From positions 330,731 through 394,730 of the forward strand of contig NZ_VJZK01000001.1 of NCBI RefSeq assembly GCF_007109225.1: DNA of 64,000 bases, written 5' to 3'. Within the stretch, counting starts at the first letter, position 1; every line of letters begins with the position of its first letter. Shown here one piece after another: positions 53,154 through 63,000 of this stretch. Below the pieces are notes generated by a model. It was not told the DNA's origin and ran no database searches. It was given only the letters and a program-made list of their open reading frames with translations. The DNA comes from Flavobacterium sp. GT3R68 (GTDB taxonomy: Bacteria > Bacteroidota > Bacteroidia > Flavobacteriales > Flavobacteriaceae). The position numbers were made by a program, and so were the translations under genes.

Positions 53154-55325
53154 ATGTCTATTCGGAAAAAATCGACAAATGAGTTAAGTAATCCTTCTGC
53201 TATTAGTGATGTGGAACGCGCACAGAATGAAGAGTATATGGGGCATATGGCTTCTATTGTGGAATTTTCTGAGGATGCCATATACAGTCAATCTCTTGAT
53301 GGAATTATAAAAAGCTGGAACAAGGGAGCCGAAAAAATGTTTGGCTACACTACAAAACAGGCTGTCGGCAAACCTATTTCTTTGCTGATTCCCAAAGGCT
53401 ATCTTAAAGAAGAAAGAAAAATATTCCTTAGAATTAGTAATAACGAAACCATTAATTCATACGAAACGGTCCGAAAGAAAAAAAAGGGAGAACATTTTTT
53501 TATCTCGCTTACGGTCTCGCCTATAAAGGACCACTTGGGAACCATTATTGGGGTTTCCAAAATTGCCCGTGATATTTCAGCGAGTAAAAAAGCAGAGGCC
53601 GAGCTTATGGAGTCCAATAATGAGCTTGCAATACAAAATAAAGAAAAGGAAAAAAGGGAATCCGAGTTGATTATTGCCAACAAAGAACTGGCTTATCAAA
53701 TTGAAGAAAAGAAAAAAAGAGCCGACGAGTTAGCAGTTGCCAATAAAGAGCTGGCCTTCCAAAATAAAGAGAAAGAAAAACGAGCTGACGAATTAATTAT
53801 AGCCAATATAGAGCTAGCCTACCAAATTGAAGAAAAGAAAAAAAAGGCAGCAGAATTGGTTATTCTTAACAAAAAACTTGCCTTAAAAAACAAAGAAAAA
53901 GAAAAAAAAGAATCCGAATTGATCATTGTCAATACAGAACTGGCCTATCAAATTGCAGAGAAAGAAAAAGCGGCTGCAGAACTTGGGGTTGTCAACCGAA
54001 AATTAGCGTTACAAAATAAGGAAACCGAAAAAAGAGAGTCTGAGTTAATTATTGCCAATAAAGAACTGGCCTTTCAGATAGAAGAAAAGAAGAAAAAAGG
54101 CGCGGATCTTGTTATTGCTCACAGGAAACTGGCATCCCAAAATAAAGAGACCGAAAAAAGAGAATCTGAGTTAATTATTGCCAATAAAGAACTGGCACAT
54201 CAAATACTAGAAAAAGAAAAACTGTCGGCCGAGTTGACCATCATTAACCGAGAGCTTGCCGATTATAAATATGCAATGGATGAATCGTCCATTATAGCTA
54301 TTACAGATCCAAAAGGAATTATTAAACATGTAAACGATAACTTCTTTAAAATTTCCAAATACAGCCGGGAAGAGCTAATAGGTCAGGATCTTCGGATTAT
54401 CAATTCGGGATATCATCCTAAAGATTACATCCGAAACCTATGGAAAACGATGGCAAATGGAGAAATTTGGAAAGGCGAATTCCGAAATAAGGCTAAAGAT
54501 AAAACCTTTTATTGGGAAGATATTACTGTTATTCCTTTTTTAGACGGACAAGGAAAACCGTATCAATATGCAGCGATCCGATTCGATATTACGGAACGTA
54601 AAGAGGCCGAACGAAAACTAAAAGAGCATTTGCAGGTGTTAGAGTATCAAAACACCCAACTCAATGATTTTTGTTATATTATTTCGCATAATTTAAGAGG
54701 CCCATTGGTTAATATTTCCATGCTGGTAGATTACATCGAGGATAGTGAGGATGAAGGGGAACAAAGAGAAATGGTAAAAAAAATGCGGCCCGTTGTCAAT
54801 AAAATTAATGAAACTTTTGACGAGTTAGTAGAATCGCTTCAGGTAAAACATAACCTCAAGATAAAATATGATAAACTTGACCTGAAACTATACTTTGAAA
54901 AAACGCTGACTTTATTGGAGCGCGAAATTACTTCAAGCCACGCGGAAATTCACATTAACATCAGCGAAACCCCTGTTGTTAATTTTCCGAAGAAATATAT
55001 GAAGAGCATCTTATTTAATTTAATCAGTAATTCACTAAAATTTAAATCGCCTGATCAAAAACCCATTATTAAAATAAATTCCAAAAGGATCAAGGACCGC
55101 ATAGTGTTATCAATAACCGATAATGGTTTGGGAATCGACTTAAAAATGCATAAAAAAGACGTTTTTAAAATCAGAAAAGTATTTCATGAACATCCCGACG
55201 CCAGAGGATTCGGATTGTTCATGATAAAAACACAAATTGAAGCCATGGGAGGAAAAATATGGGTAGAGAGCACTCCAGATAAGGGTTCTACATTTTTTGT
55301 TGAATTTATAAACCAGCCTTTATGA
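53154..55325 (+). CDS. PAS sensor histidine kinase with an 11-unit coiled-coil repeat
   Basis: This 723-residue soluble-looking kinase has PAS 1 (about 30-145), eleven tandem 21-residue coiled-coil units (148-378), PAS 2 (about 370-485) and the kinase core. H512 (IISHNLRGPL) is the phosphorylated histidine; N-box FNLISNSLKFKS and G-boxes DNGLGI and GFGLFM are intact. There is no signal peptide or TM helix, so a cytosolic sensor is likely. Its last 4 bp overlap the receiver gene (ATGA). Kinase core closely resembles the kinase at 55745. Confidence 0.9.
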   Translation: MSIRKKSTNELSNPSAISDVERAQNEEYMGHMASIVEFSEDAIYSQSLDGIIKSWNKGAEKMFGYTTKQAVGKPISLLIPKGYLKEERKIFLRISNNETINSYETVRKKKKGEHFFISLTVSPIKDHLGTIIGVSKIARDISASKKAEAELMESNNELAIQNKEKEKRESELIIANKELAYQIEEKKKRADELAVANKELAFQNKEKEKRADELIIANIELAYQIEEKKKKAAELVILNKKLALKNKEKEKKESELIIVNTELAYQIAEKEKAAAELGVVNRKLALQNKETEKRESELIIANKELAFQIEEKKKKGADLVIAHRKLASQNKETEKRESELIIANKELAHQILEKEKLSAELTIINRELADYKYAMDESSIIAITDPKGIIKHVNDNFFKISKYSREELIGQDLRIINSGYHPKDYIRNLWKTMANGEIWKGEFRNKAKDKTFYWEDITVIPFLDGQGKPYQYAAIRFDITERKEAERKLKEHLQVLEYQNTQLNDFCYIISHNLRGPLVNISMLVDYIEDSEDEGEQREMVKKMRPVVNKINETFDELVESLQVKHNLKIKYDKLDLKLYFEKTLTLLEREITSSHAEIHINISETPVVNFPKKYMKSILFNLISNSLKFKSPDQKPIIKINSKRIKDRIVLSITDNGLGIDLKMHKKDVFKIRKVFHEHPDARGFGLFMIKTQIEAMGGKIWVESTPDKGSTFFVEFINQPL
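53595..54287 (+). repeat. Eleven 63-bp coiled-coil repeats in the PAS kinase
   Basis: Units start every 63 bp from 53595 (residue 148) to 54225 (residue 358), each 21 residues or three heptads. Most units follow x-A/S-E-L-I-I-A-N-K-E-L-A-x-Q then a charged tail. Odd units tend to end QNKEKEKR/QNKETEKR and even units QIEEKKKR-like, giving a higher-order 126-bp period. Confidence 0.92.
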
Positions 55326-55732
55326 AACTTTTAAAAACTATTCTTATTGTTGATGACGATGAAATATTTGTTTACTTAACCCGAAAGGCTATAGAACAGG
55401 CTATGATTGTCGAAGAAATTAAAGTTTTCGGCAATGGTAGGGATGCTATAAATTTTTTAAAGGAAAATGCCGGTAATCCGCACTTATTGCCTGAAATTAT
55501 CCTACTTGATTTATCCATGCCTATCATGGACGGCTGGCAGTTTTTAGAAGAATTCCATCTCATTAAACCTAGAGTCGAAAAGAAAATTATCATTTATATT
55601 GTGACATCCTCAATTTCCCCCGAAGACATCACAAGGGCCAAGAGTTTTAATGAAGTTTCAGATTATATTATTAAACCAATTACTAAGCAAAAACTTATAG
55701 AAGTTGTAAAAAACATATATCCTGGTCATTAA
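55322..55732 (+). CDS. Single-domain receiver protein, pair A
   Basis: This 136-residue receiver domain has D11-D12-D13 and phospho-acceptor D63 (LLDLSMP), a T/S region (VTSSISP) and K (IIKPITK). No output domain is present. It resembles the Rcp1-type receivers that work with phytochrome-like kinases. Its start overlaps the PAS kinase stop, so kinase A is the evident partner. It is paralogous to the receiver at 58360. Confidence 0.9.
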   Translation: MKLLKTILIVDDDEIFVYLTRKAIEQAMIVEEIKVFGNGRDAINFLKENAGNPHLLPEIILLDLSMPIMDGWQFLEEFHLIKPRVEKKIIIYIVTSSISPEDITRAKSFNEVSDYIIKPITKQKLIEVVKNIYPGH

Positions 55733-55744
55733 TATTTAGGAGCC

Positions 55745-58363
55745 ATGAGAGAGAAAATTCCTTTTACCAGTTGGTCATTAGCTACTGCAGGAATATTATT
55801 TGCTGGTTTATTGTCATGGTTGGTTTTCTCAGATTTTATTTTCCCCATTATTCCCGACAATTTCGTTTACCGCGCTAACATTCTCAGCTACGACAATATT
55901 TACAATGAAGAAAAAAAGGAGTTCAGCGGCGATATTCTTTCTAAAACACGGTATGGGTATCGTGTGGACAAAAAAGAAAACAATGTTCTCATTATCCGCA
56001 ATTTTTTTCATGTTAATAAGCCTAGCGGTAATTCGATTTTTGCGGTAGAACGGTTTTATGGGATTGACCCCGTTACCGGGAAGCATGTTACCGGCTATGG
56101 ATCCAAAAACCGGAAAGGCTATCTTTTTGCGCCCCAAAATCCAAGCAAGGAATTCATTTATTGGCATGTTAATTATGATGCTCCGGCATGTATGAAATTT
56201 AAGGGGGAAGAAACTATAGACGGACTATTAGTTTATCGTTACGAGAGCAATTTTAAGGCCGACCAAACCGAAAATTTAGAGTACCTGCCAGCAGTTCCGG
56301 AAGAAAGAGGGATTGAATTGGATGTCAACCTTAAAATCTGGGTAGAACCCATAACAGGTTATCTTATTAAATACGAAGACAGTTCAACAGGTTGGTATTA
56401 TGATATAAAATCAAAAAAGAGAATCCATCCCTGGAACCGTTTCCACAACCAGTTTGAAGAAACCAGCATCAGCAATCAGGTGCAATTGGCGTTGCTTGCC
56501 AAAGAATTTAAAATGTGGCAGAACAGATATTTTCCTCTCAGCATTCTGTTTCTAATATTAATCCTGCTGTCCATAGGATTTCGTTCCCGTAAAAAAAGTG
56601 TCTGGAGATCTTACTTTGCCACCGGAATGATTTTATTTACCGGAATTTCTTCCGCTGTCTTTTTATACCACTTCCTTAAAAGAAATAATGAAATACGCAT
56701 GGAAAACGTGTTTAACCGGGACTGTGAAAGCATCCGCATTAGTGTACAACGGGAAGTAGAACAATGTGTAGAAGTACTCAATTCCATAAAAGCAAATTAT
56801 CTTAGTCATAAAGAAATGAATCGGGACCATTTCCGCATTGCCGTACAGCAATCGCTTAAAAACACTAAAAACATCAAGGCAATAGCCTGGATACCGTATG
56901 TTCCATATACAAAACGTTCCGTTGCCGAAGCGGCAGCGAAGAAAGTGGATCCGAAATTTAAATTTACCGAACTGAAAAATGGAAATGTGGTGCCTGCGGA
57001 TAAAAGAGTGGTCTATTTTCCTATCTACTATATTGAACCTTTTGATTTTAACAAAATAGCTTTGGGCTTTGATTTTGCCAGTAACCCGGAGCGTCATGCC
57101 GCATTGGAGAAAGCAGCATCTACAGGAGAGGTCACTATTTCAGAATCTATTGTAATGGTGCAGCAACTGAAAGAACCGCACAATAAATCCTTTCTGATAA
57201 TTATTCCGCTCTATGAGGACGAACTGGGTCTCAGCAAAAAACACATTATTCACTCCTATGTGTCGGCAGGAATTAATGTATATGATCTTATGCAGGAAGC
57301 TATTTCACGCGTCAGCATCAGCAATAATGTGGCCGTAACGGTGATAGACATGGACACCAGAGAAGGAAAAATACTGTATTCCAATGCATCCAAAAATACT
57401 GAATATGAATTTGAAAAAAAGAGCACCTTACAGGTGGCTAATGGTATTTGGAAATTGAAATTTCAATCCACACAATCTTTAAATCGTCTAGAATCCTCAT
57501 GGTTCAACATTGTCCTCCCAATAGTGGTGGCGCTTTTGGCTTTTATTCTGGCGGTATATGTTTTCAGCATGCTCACGGATGAAAGCAAAAATCTCCGAAG
57601 ATTTAATGCTCAACTGGTGAATGAAATATCCGAACGAAAAAAAGCAGAAAAAAAACTGAGTGACCATTTACATTTATTAGAATCCCAGAATACACAGCTT
57701 TCTGATTTTTGTTATATCATTTCCCACAATTTAAGAGGACCATTAGTGAGTATTTCAACACTGGTAGATTTTATTGAAGAGAGTGATGATGAAGGAGAAA
57801 AAAAGGAGATGTTTGATAAAATCAGGCCGGTCGTCAATACTATAAATGAAACTTTTAACGAATTGGTAGAATCTCTTCAGGTTAAATTCGATCTGGACAT
57901 TCAGTCCGATAAAATAAATGTAGAAGAATGTATTGCAAAAACAGCTGCCATATTAGAATATGAGATTAAGAGTAATAATGTTCAAATTCTGGCAGATATC
58001 AGCGAGGTTCCATTCATTGTTTTTCCTGAAAAATATTTGGAAAGTATACTGTTTAATCTGGTCAGTAATTCTATAAAATATAGATCCCACGACAGAAATC
58101 CGATTATTAAAATCAAAACCGAAAAATTGAATGACGCTATTATCCTGTCGGTAAATGATAATGGACTCGGATTGGATGTGAAGATGCATCATCGCAATCT
58201 TTTTAAAATTAGAAAAACCTTTCATGAACATCCCGAAGCAAAAGGATTCGGGTTGTTCATGACCAAAACTCAAGTTGAAGCAATGGGGGGTAAAATTTGG
58301 GTTGAAAGCATCCCTGATGTAGGCTCCACTTTTTTTGTTGAATTTAGAAACCAAAACTTATGA
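55745..58363 (+). CDS. Membrane sensor histidine kinase with DUF3068-like and CHASE domains
   Basis: This 872-residue kinase has TM1 (about 15-33) and an extracytoplasmic domain (about 35-255) resembling DUF3068/PorA-family (ERFYGIDPVTGK, IYWHVNYDAPACMKF, WVEPITGYLIKYED). TM2 (about 265-280), TM3 (about 295-312), a CHASE domain (about 320-585) and TM4 (about 590-612) follow. The kinase core carries H661 (IISHNLRGPL) and GFGLFM. The DUF3068 assignment is from memory and tentative. The stop overlaps the next receiver gene by 4 bp. Confidence 0.85.
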   Translation: MREKIPFTSWSLATAGILFAGLLSWLVFSDFIFPIIPDNFVYRANILSYDNIYNEEKKEFSGDILSKTRYGYRVDKKENNVLIIRNFFHVNKPSGNSIFAVERFYGIDPVTGKHVTGYGSKNRKGYLFAPQNPSKEFIYWHVNYDAPACMKFKGEETIDGLLVYRYESNFKADQTENLEYLPAVPEERGIELDVNLKIWVEPITGYLIKYEDSSTGWYYDIKSKKRIHPWNRFHNQFEETSISNQVQLALLAKEFKMWQNRYFPLSILFLILILLSIGFRSRKKSVWRSYFATGMILFTGISSAVFLYHFLKRNNEIRMENVFNRDCESIRISVQREVEQCVEVLNSIKANYLSHKEMNRDHFRIAVQQSLKNTKNIKAIAWIPYVPYTKRSVAEAAAKKVDPKFKFTELKNGNVVPADKRVVYFPIYYIEPFDFNKIALGFDFASNPERHAALEKAASTGEVTISESIVMVQQLKEPHNKSFLIIIPLYEDELGLSKKHIIHSYVSAGINVYDLMQEAISRVSISNNVAVTVIDMDTREGKILYSNASKNTEYEFEKKSTLQVANGIWKLKFQSTQSLNRLESSWFNIVLPIVVALLAFILAVYVFSMLTDESKNLRRFNAQLVNEISERKKAEKKLSDHLHLLESQNTQLSDFCYIISHNLRGPLVSISTLVDFIEESDDEGEKKEMFDKIRPVVNTINETFNELVESLQVKFDLDIQSDKINVEECIAKTAAILEYEIKSNNVQILADISEVPFIVFPEKYLESILFNLVSNSIKYRSHDRNPIIKIKTEKLNDAIILSVNDNGLGLDVKMHHRNLFKIRKTFHEHPEAKGFGLFMTKTQVEAMGGKIWVESIPDVGSTFFVEFRNQNL

Positions 58364-58758
58364 ACCGTATAAAACTGCTTACCATTATCGATGATGACGA
58401 AGTTTTTGTGTTTTTAACTACAAAAGCAATCGAGAAAACCAATATTGTCGATAAAGTAACTGTTTTCCATAATGGCAAGCAGGCTTTGACTTTTTTTGAA
58501 CAAAATTTTAATAAGCCTGAATTATTGCCCGAAATAATCCTTCTCGATTTATTTATGCCTGTAATGGACGGATGGCAATTTCTGGAAGAATTTATTAAAA
58601 TTCAGCCTCGGTTTGAAAAGAAAATTGTTGTTTATGTTATCACTTCCTCCATATCGCCAATCGATGCAAAAAAAGCAAAAACCATCACCCAAATCTCTGA
58701 TTTCATTGTTAAACCCGTTACTAAAGAGAAATTGTTAGATAATATACTAAAATTGTAG
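58360..58758 (+). CDS. Single-domain receiver protein, pair B
   Basis: This 132-residue receiver has D11-D12-D13 and D63 (LLDLFMP), VITSSISP and VKPVTK. It matches the receiver at 55322 over its length with the same indel-free layout. It follows kinase B with a 4-bp overlap and is convergent with the helicase gene 43 bp away. No output domain. Confidence 0.9.
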   Translation: MNRIKLLTIIDDDEVFVFLTTKAIEKTNIVDKVTVFHNGKQALTFFEQNFNKPELLPEIILLDLFMPVMDGWQFLEEFIKIQPRFEKKIVVYVITSSISPIDAKKAKTITQISDFIVKPVTKEKLLDNILKL

Positions 58759-58801
58759 GTCTTCATTTTCTAAATTCGCAGACGATACTTCGACTTTACT
58801 T

Positions 58802-61075
58802 TTAAACCTTCCGGCTCGCTTTGAACATTTTCAATTCATCCCAAGTAAACTGATTCCCATATTTCTCTTTCAGGCCATTCAGGCTCTCTTCGGTATAATC
58901 CTGAAAAGCTTTAGTTAAGGCTTCGATAGTTTCTTGCGGCATAATATCGTCAATGGCAATAGTCCCGGATTCGATTAGTTTGGCCAAATGACCACTGACT
59001 GTCTGGGATGTTAACTTTCTGATGGCCGCAATTTCCTTAATGGAATTCTTCTGTTGCCACAATTCATACGTTTCCTGGACAGTAGACTTTTTGGGTTCTT
59101 TGGTTTTGGAAGCCTTTTTCGTAGTGTATCGTTGCAAATCTGCTTCATCTTCAATCAGCGCAACATTTACCGATTTGAATTTTGCCTGAATACTTTCGAC
59201 TTTATTGAGTTTATATGATTTGATGGCCGATGAATTCAGGTTTTCTTTTGAAATGGTTTTGCCTTCTGTAATTGTTTCGACCAACAACTTGGCCTTCATC
59301 AATTGCATCACCGATTTGATCTGCAGATCTTCCAAAACGGAAAGTTCCTCATAAAAGGCTTTGGCTTTCTTGGTACGTTTCATCTCCTCCAGTTTCCATA
59401 GAATTTCCGAAACCAATTCATCCATCAGCGGAATGAAATAAGTATTTGCCGCGGTAATCCGTTCCGAGATAAAATGGAAATCGATACTCTCTTTCGAAAA
59501 CAGCAAATCCAATTGTGACATGAATTTTCGCGAAGGCTCCAATAGCTTTTCCATCGCTTCCGATTGTTTTTTAGCCCAGAGTGCGTGCTTCGATTTAACC
59601 GACTTCTCCTGATCCTGAGCATAACTGAATTGGTGATTGCGCCATTCCTGTACTATTTCACTCCAGTTGAAGCTGTTTTTTAAATAGTTATGGATGAATT
59701 TCTTCGTCTCCAACTGCAAGGAATTTTCAAGAAGCTCCTCGTCTGCCTTATTCAGAGCATAATCCATTACATCCTGATCATTCGAAATGCCATTCATCCG
59801 TAACGGAGAAAGCAAAATTAAGCCTTCTAACGAGCGTAAACGCGAAAGTGCCACATATGCTTGTCCCGGCAGAAAAACTTGCGAGACATCGAGCGCCGCT
59901 TTGTCGAAAGTAAGTCCTTGGCTTTTATGAACCGTAATGGCCCAGGCCAATTTGATCGGGTAGTGAACAAAAGTCCCCAAAACCTCTTCCTCAATTTCCT
60001 TGGTCATTTCATCCACCGTATAGCGGATATTCTGCCATTCGTATTTCTCTAGTTCAATGGTTTTGTTTTCTTCGGGGAAATGAACCAGGATTTCATAATC
60101 GGACAACGATTTGATGATTCCCATTTTTCCGTTGAAATAATTCTTTTCAAAAGACAAATCGTTTTTTACAAAAATAATCTGTGCTCCTACCTTTAGCTGA
60201 AGCTGTTCCTCGACCGGAAATATCTTTTCGGGAAACTCCCCCACAATTTCGGGTCTATAAACTACTGATTTTCCATCCAAATCTTCTAACGCTTCCGCAT
60301 TGATAGCATCGGCTTTGGCATTGTGCGTGGTTAATGTGATGTAGCCCGGATTCGTTTTCAAGTCAAAATCAGGCTTGACAAAATCATTCAGTAATTGAAT
60401 GTCTTCCTGTGAAATCCGGTTGTTCCGAAGATTATTTAAAACCGAAATAAAACGGTCATCAGTCTGACGGAAAATTTTCGACAACTCGATATACAACGGC
60501 GGGTTTTGTTGGATGACATGCGAATGAAAAAAGAATTTTCCTTTGTAATACTTCCGAAGTGTCTGCCATTCTTCATTCCGGATAACTGGTGGAAGTTGTA
60601 GTAAATCCCCTATAAACAACACCTGGATCCCGCCAAACGGTGCATTATTCTTGCGGACGCTCTGCAGCATAAAATCCATCGCATCCAATAAATCAGCGCG
60701 CAACATACTGACTTCATCAATAACCAAAAGCTCCATATTCCGGATAACCGCCTTTTTCAAACCGCTCATTTTGAAATGCCTGCGCAAAGTTGCCTTCGTT
60801 TCAAACTTCACCGATTCGTAAAATTGGGGGGAGCTACTATCAGGTATAAACCCAGCAAAAGGAAGTTGGAACATCGAATGAATTGTTACCCCGCCGGCAT
60901 TCAGCGCCGCAATTCCTGTTGGCGCAACGACAACGGTGTTTTTATGGGTGGACTGGATAATTTCCCGCAATAGCGTCGTTTTTCCGGTTCCCGCTTTTCC
61001 GGTGAGGAAAACGGAACGATGCGTCTGATTGATGAATCGTAAAGTGTATGAAGCGGCTTCAGATAGGGTTTCCAT
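58802..61075 (-). CDS. Pif1/RecD-like helicase with C-terminal helix-turn-helix
   Basis: This 757-residue helicase of superfamily 1 has Walker A GKAGTGKTT (about residue 26), VIDEVSMLRADLLD, LFIGDLLQLPPV, and the C-terminal TVHKSQGLTFD and VALSRLRS motifs. The last 200 residues include a helix-turn-helix of the type found at the C-terminus of Bacteroidetes AAA/Pif1-like helicases (IAAIRKLTSQTVSGHLAKLIESG). It probably acts in DNA repair or replication. Single gene; no obvious operon. Confidence 0.88.
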   Translation of the reverse strand: METLSEAASYTLRFINQTHRSVFLTGKAGTGKTTLLREIIQSTHKNTVVVAPTGIAALNAGGVTIHSMFQLPFAGFIPDSSSPQFYESVKFETKATLRRHFKMSGLKKAVIRNMELLVIDEVSMLRADLLDAMDFMLQSVRKNNAPFGGIQVLFIGDLLQLPPVIRNEEWQTLRKYYKGKFFFHSHVIQQNPPLYIELSKIFRQTDDRFISVLNNLRNNRISQEDIQLLNDFVKPDFDLKTNPGYITLTTHNAKADAINAEALEDLDGKSVVYRPEIVGEFPEKIFPVEEQLQLKVGAQIIFVKNDLSFEKNYFNGKMGIIKSLSDYEILVHFPEENKTIELEKYEWQNIRYTVDEMTKEIEEEVLGTFVHYPIKLAWAITVHKSQGLTFDKAALDVSQVFLPGQAYVALSRLRSLEGLILLSPLRMNGISNDQDVMDYALNKADEELLENSLQLETKKFIHNYLKNSFNWSEIVQEWRNHQFSYAQDQEKSVKSKHALWAKKQSEAMEKLLEPSRKFMSQLDLLFSKESIDFHFISERITAANTYFIPLMDELVSEILWKLEEMKRTKKAKAFYEELSVLEDLQIKSVMQLMKAKLLVETITEGKTISKENLNSSAIKSYKLNKVESIQAKFKSVNVALIEDEADLQRYTTKKASKTKEPKKSTVQETYELWQQKNSIKEIAAIRKLTSQTVSGHLAKLIESGTIAIDDIMPQETIEALTKAFQDYTEESLNGLKEKYGNQFTWDELKMFKASRKV

Positions 61076-61170
61076 TGGCGTATATTAAAAGTTGAAAATA
61101 CTCAAAATTATTGTAATGGCATTCACAATCCGTGTTTTCATTTTAAAGACTTGTTTTTCAATTGGTAACA

Positions 61171-61203
61171 AAAAAAATGCCTCCACAAACGGAAGGCATT
61201 TTG
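61171..61203 (-). terminator. Terminator of the OmpH-like gene
   Basis: Stem AAAATGCCT/AGGCATTTT (61175-61183 with 61195-61203), with an extra CC/GG pair inside, is followed on the minus strand by eight T's, 18 bp after the stop. Confidence 0.8.
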
Positions 61204-61220
61204 AATCTATCTGCGGTGGA

Positions 61221-61796
61221 TTATTTCTTTTTTTCTGTTTTTACAGATGTAGTGTCTTCTTTTTTAGCAGTCGATTTATATCTGTCGTTCAGCAATTGAG
61301 TAATTTCTTTAGTGATATCATATTTCTCCTTTGCATATAAAACCGACGGTGCATCACCGGTTCCGTAGATGTAGTCGTATCCTTTTTCCTTACCGTAATC
61401 CTTGATGAATTTTTTCACGTTAAGAACCAAAGTGTCCAGCTCTACGCCGCTTTCCTGCTGCAATTGCTGAGCCATTGCCTGTTGCGCATATTGAATCTGC
61501 TGTTCTCTTTTTTGCAATCTTGCGCCATTTTCCTGAGCCCACGCTTGTCCGTTGGCTTGCGCATTTTTCTGAAAATTAGCGGCGTCCTCTTTGAAACGAG
61601 CAATTTCAGCCTGTAATTCTCTCCCCATAGTTTCCGATTTGGCTTTGTATTTAGCCTGAACGTCTTTTGCTTCGGTATATTCATCCATTAATTTAGCACT
61701 GTCAACATAAGCTGTTTTAAACTCTTTAACTTCCGTTGTTTTGTTGCATGAAATAATAGAAAAGGCAAGTGCGATAATTACGAATGTTTTTTTCAT
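61221..61796 (-). CDS. OmpH/Skp-family periplasmic protein
   Basis: This 191-residue protein has a lipoprotein-like signal (IISC, C17) and a long helical region (about 45-140), the tentacles of Skp-type chaperones for outer-membrane proteins, then a FIKDYGKEKGYDYIYGTGD segment typical of the family's C-terminal part. The cysteine at the signal end suggests a lipidated form. The C-terminus is Lys-rich. Single gene with its own terminator. Confidence 0.85.
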   Translation of the reverse strand: MKKTFVIIALAFSIISCNKTTEVKEFKTAYVDSAKLMDEYTEAKDVQAKYKAKSETMGRELQAEIARFKEDAANFQKNAQANGQAWAQENGARLQKREQQIQYAQQAMAQQLQQESGVELDTLVLNVKKFIKDYGKEKGYDYIYGTGDAPSVLYAKEKYDITKEITQLLNDRYKSTAKKEDTTSVKTEKKK

Positions 61797-62044
61797 TATG
61801 TATTTTTCTTTTGATTTTTTAAATTGGTTTGTAAAAGTATTAATTTTTGATGTAAAAAGTGAAAAAGTTATGAAGTTGCTTCAATTTAGCAACTATAGCA
61901 TTTGACAATCATTATTTTTTGCGCCATATTTAAAAGCTATCGGAAGCAGCTTTTATATCTTCCAAATAAAAACATTTTTCTTTTTCGACAACAATTGACA
62001 TCATTACTGACCTTTTATTGCTTTAAACGCGCTAAAAACGATTT

Positions 62045-62893
62045 TTAATTGTTTTTGATGATGTAAATGTGCGATGAAAACTCCAAATTGGACTTTGCTT
62101 TCAAATTTGATTTCAATCCTACCAAAAAAGCTTTGAGGAAATTCATTTTTCCGTTTTTGTATTTTTCAGATAATAAACTCACATAAAAAGCATCAAATTT
62201 CATCGGGAGCACTTTTACGAGTTTCATTCGTTCTTTTTCAAACAGCAATTTTATGGCCGTTTTCGAAAAATGCCAAAGGTGTCTCGGCACATCCAGCGCT
62301 GCCCAAAATTTCCCATAATGTTTGGCATCATACGAATTAAAATTAGGAACTGCTATAATAATTGTTCCGTTTGGTTTTAGGAGTCTTTTCAACTCTTTAA
62401 TCTGCGCATCTAAATTTGGAACGTGTTCCAGAACATGCCACATCGTTATGACATCAAAAGAATTATTTTCCAAATTCTGACTTTTTTCAGAAAAAGAAAC
62501 TCCTTTTTTGATTGCGATGTTTTTTGCTTTATCGCTTGGTTCTATTCCGGTAATGCTCCAGCCATTGTTTTTCGCGACGGTTAAAAAATCACCAGTTCCT
62601 GCTCCAATATCCAAAAGACTTCCTTTTTCAGTATGGAGGTCATTGATTAAGTCCAGTTTGTTTTTTAGCGCTATATCTTTGACAAAATGATAGGCTTTCT
62701 CAAACAAAGATCTTTTTCCATCGGTGTGCGAAATATAATCGTCGCTTTCATAATAGGCTGGCAAATTGTTTTCGTCAGGTTGCGGAGAAGTGATTAACAT
62801 ATCCAGAACTTCGTCATGATACAAGTCAAAGGTCTCTTTGGAAACCGAAAAATCTTTTACCGTTAAAAACAATTTGTGTTTAGAAATATCCAT
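62045..62893 (-). CDS. Class I SAM-dependent methyltransferase
   Basis: This 282-residue protein has the SAM-binding motif LLDIGAGTGDFL (about residue 90), a second acidic loop IEPSDKAKN and MWHVLEHVPNLD, as in the UbiE/COQ5-like group. The N-terminal 65 residues are less typical. No signal peptide. The methyl acceptor cannot be told from the sequence. It lies downstream of mnmG, separated by a terminator. The 248-bp gap after its stop holds only an AAAAGCT/AGCTTTT hairpin. Confidence 0.85.
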   Translation of the reverse strand: MDISKHKLFLTVKDFSVSKETFDLYHDEVLDMLITSPQPDENNLPAYYESDDYISHTDGKRSLFEKAYHFVKDIALKNKLDLINDLHTEKGSLLDIGAGTGDFLTVAKNNGWSITGIEPSDKAKNIAIKKGVSFSEKSQNLENNSFDVITMWHVLEHVPNLDAQIKELKRLLKPNGTIIIAVPNFNSYDAKHYGKFWAALDVPRHLWHFSKTAIKLLFEKERMKLVKVLPMKFDAFYVSLLSEKYKNGKMNFLKAFLVGLKSNLKAKSNLEFSSHIYIIKNN

Positions 62894-62918
62894 ATAATTC
62901 TCAAAGTCATTTATGATA

Positions 62919-62952
62919 AAAACCCAACGGATTCTACAATCAGTTAGGTTTT
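62919..62952 (-). terminator. Terminator of mnmG
   Basis: A 10-bp stem with one mismatch (AAAACCCAAC/GTTAGGTTTT) and a 14-nt loop is followed on the minus strand by TTTTTATCAT. It lies about 66 bp after the mnmG stop. Confidence 0.65.
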
Positions 62953-63000
62953 AAAAATTTTTTATTTATAATTTCCAACAATAACAAGGCTTCGCGCCGT

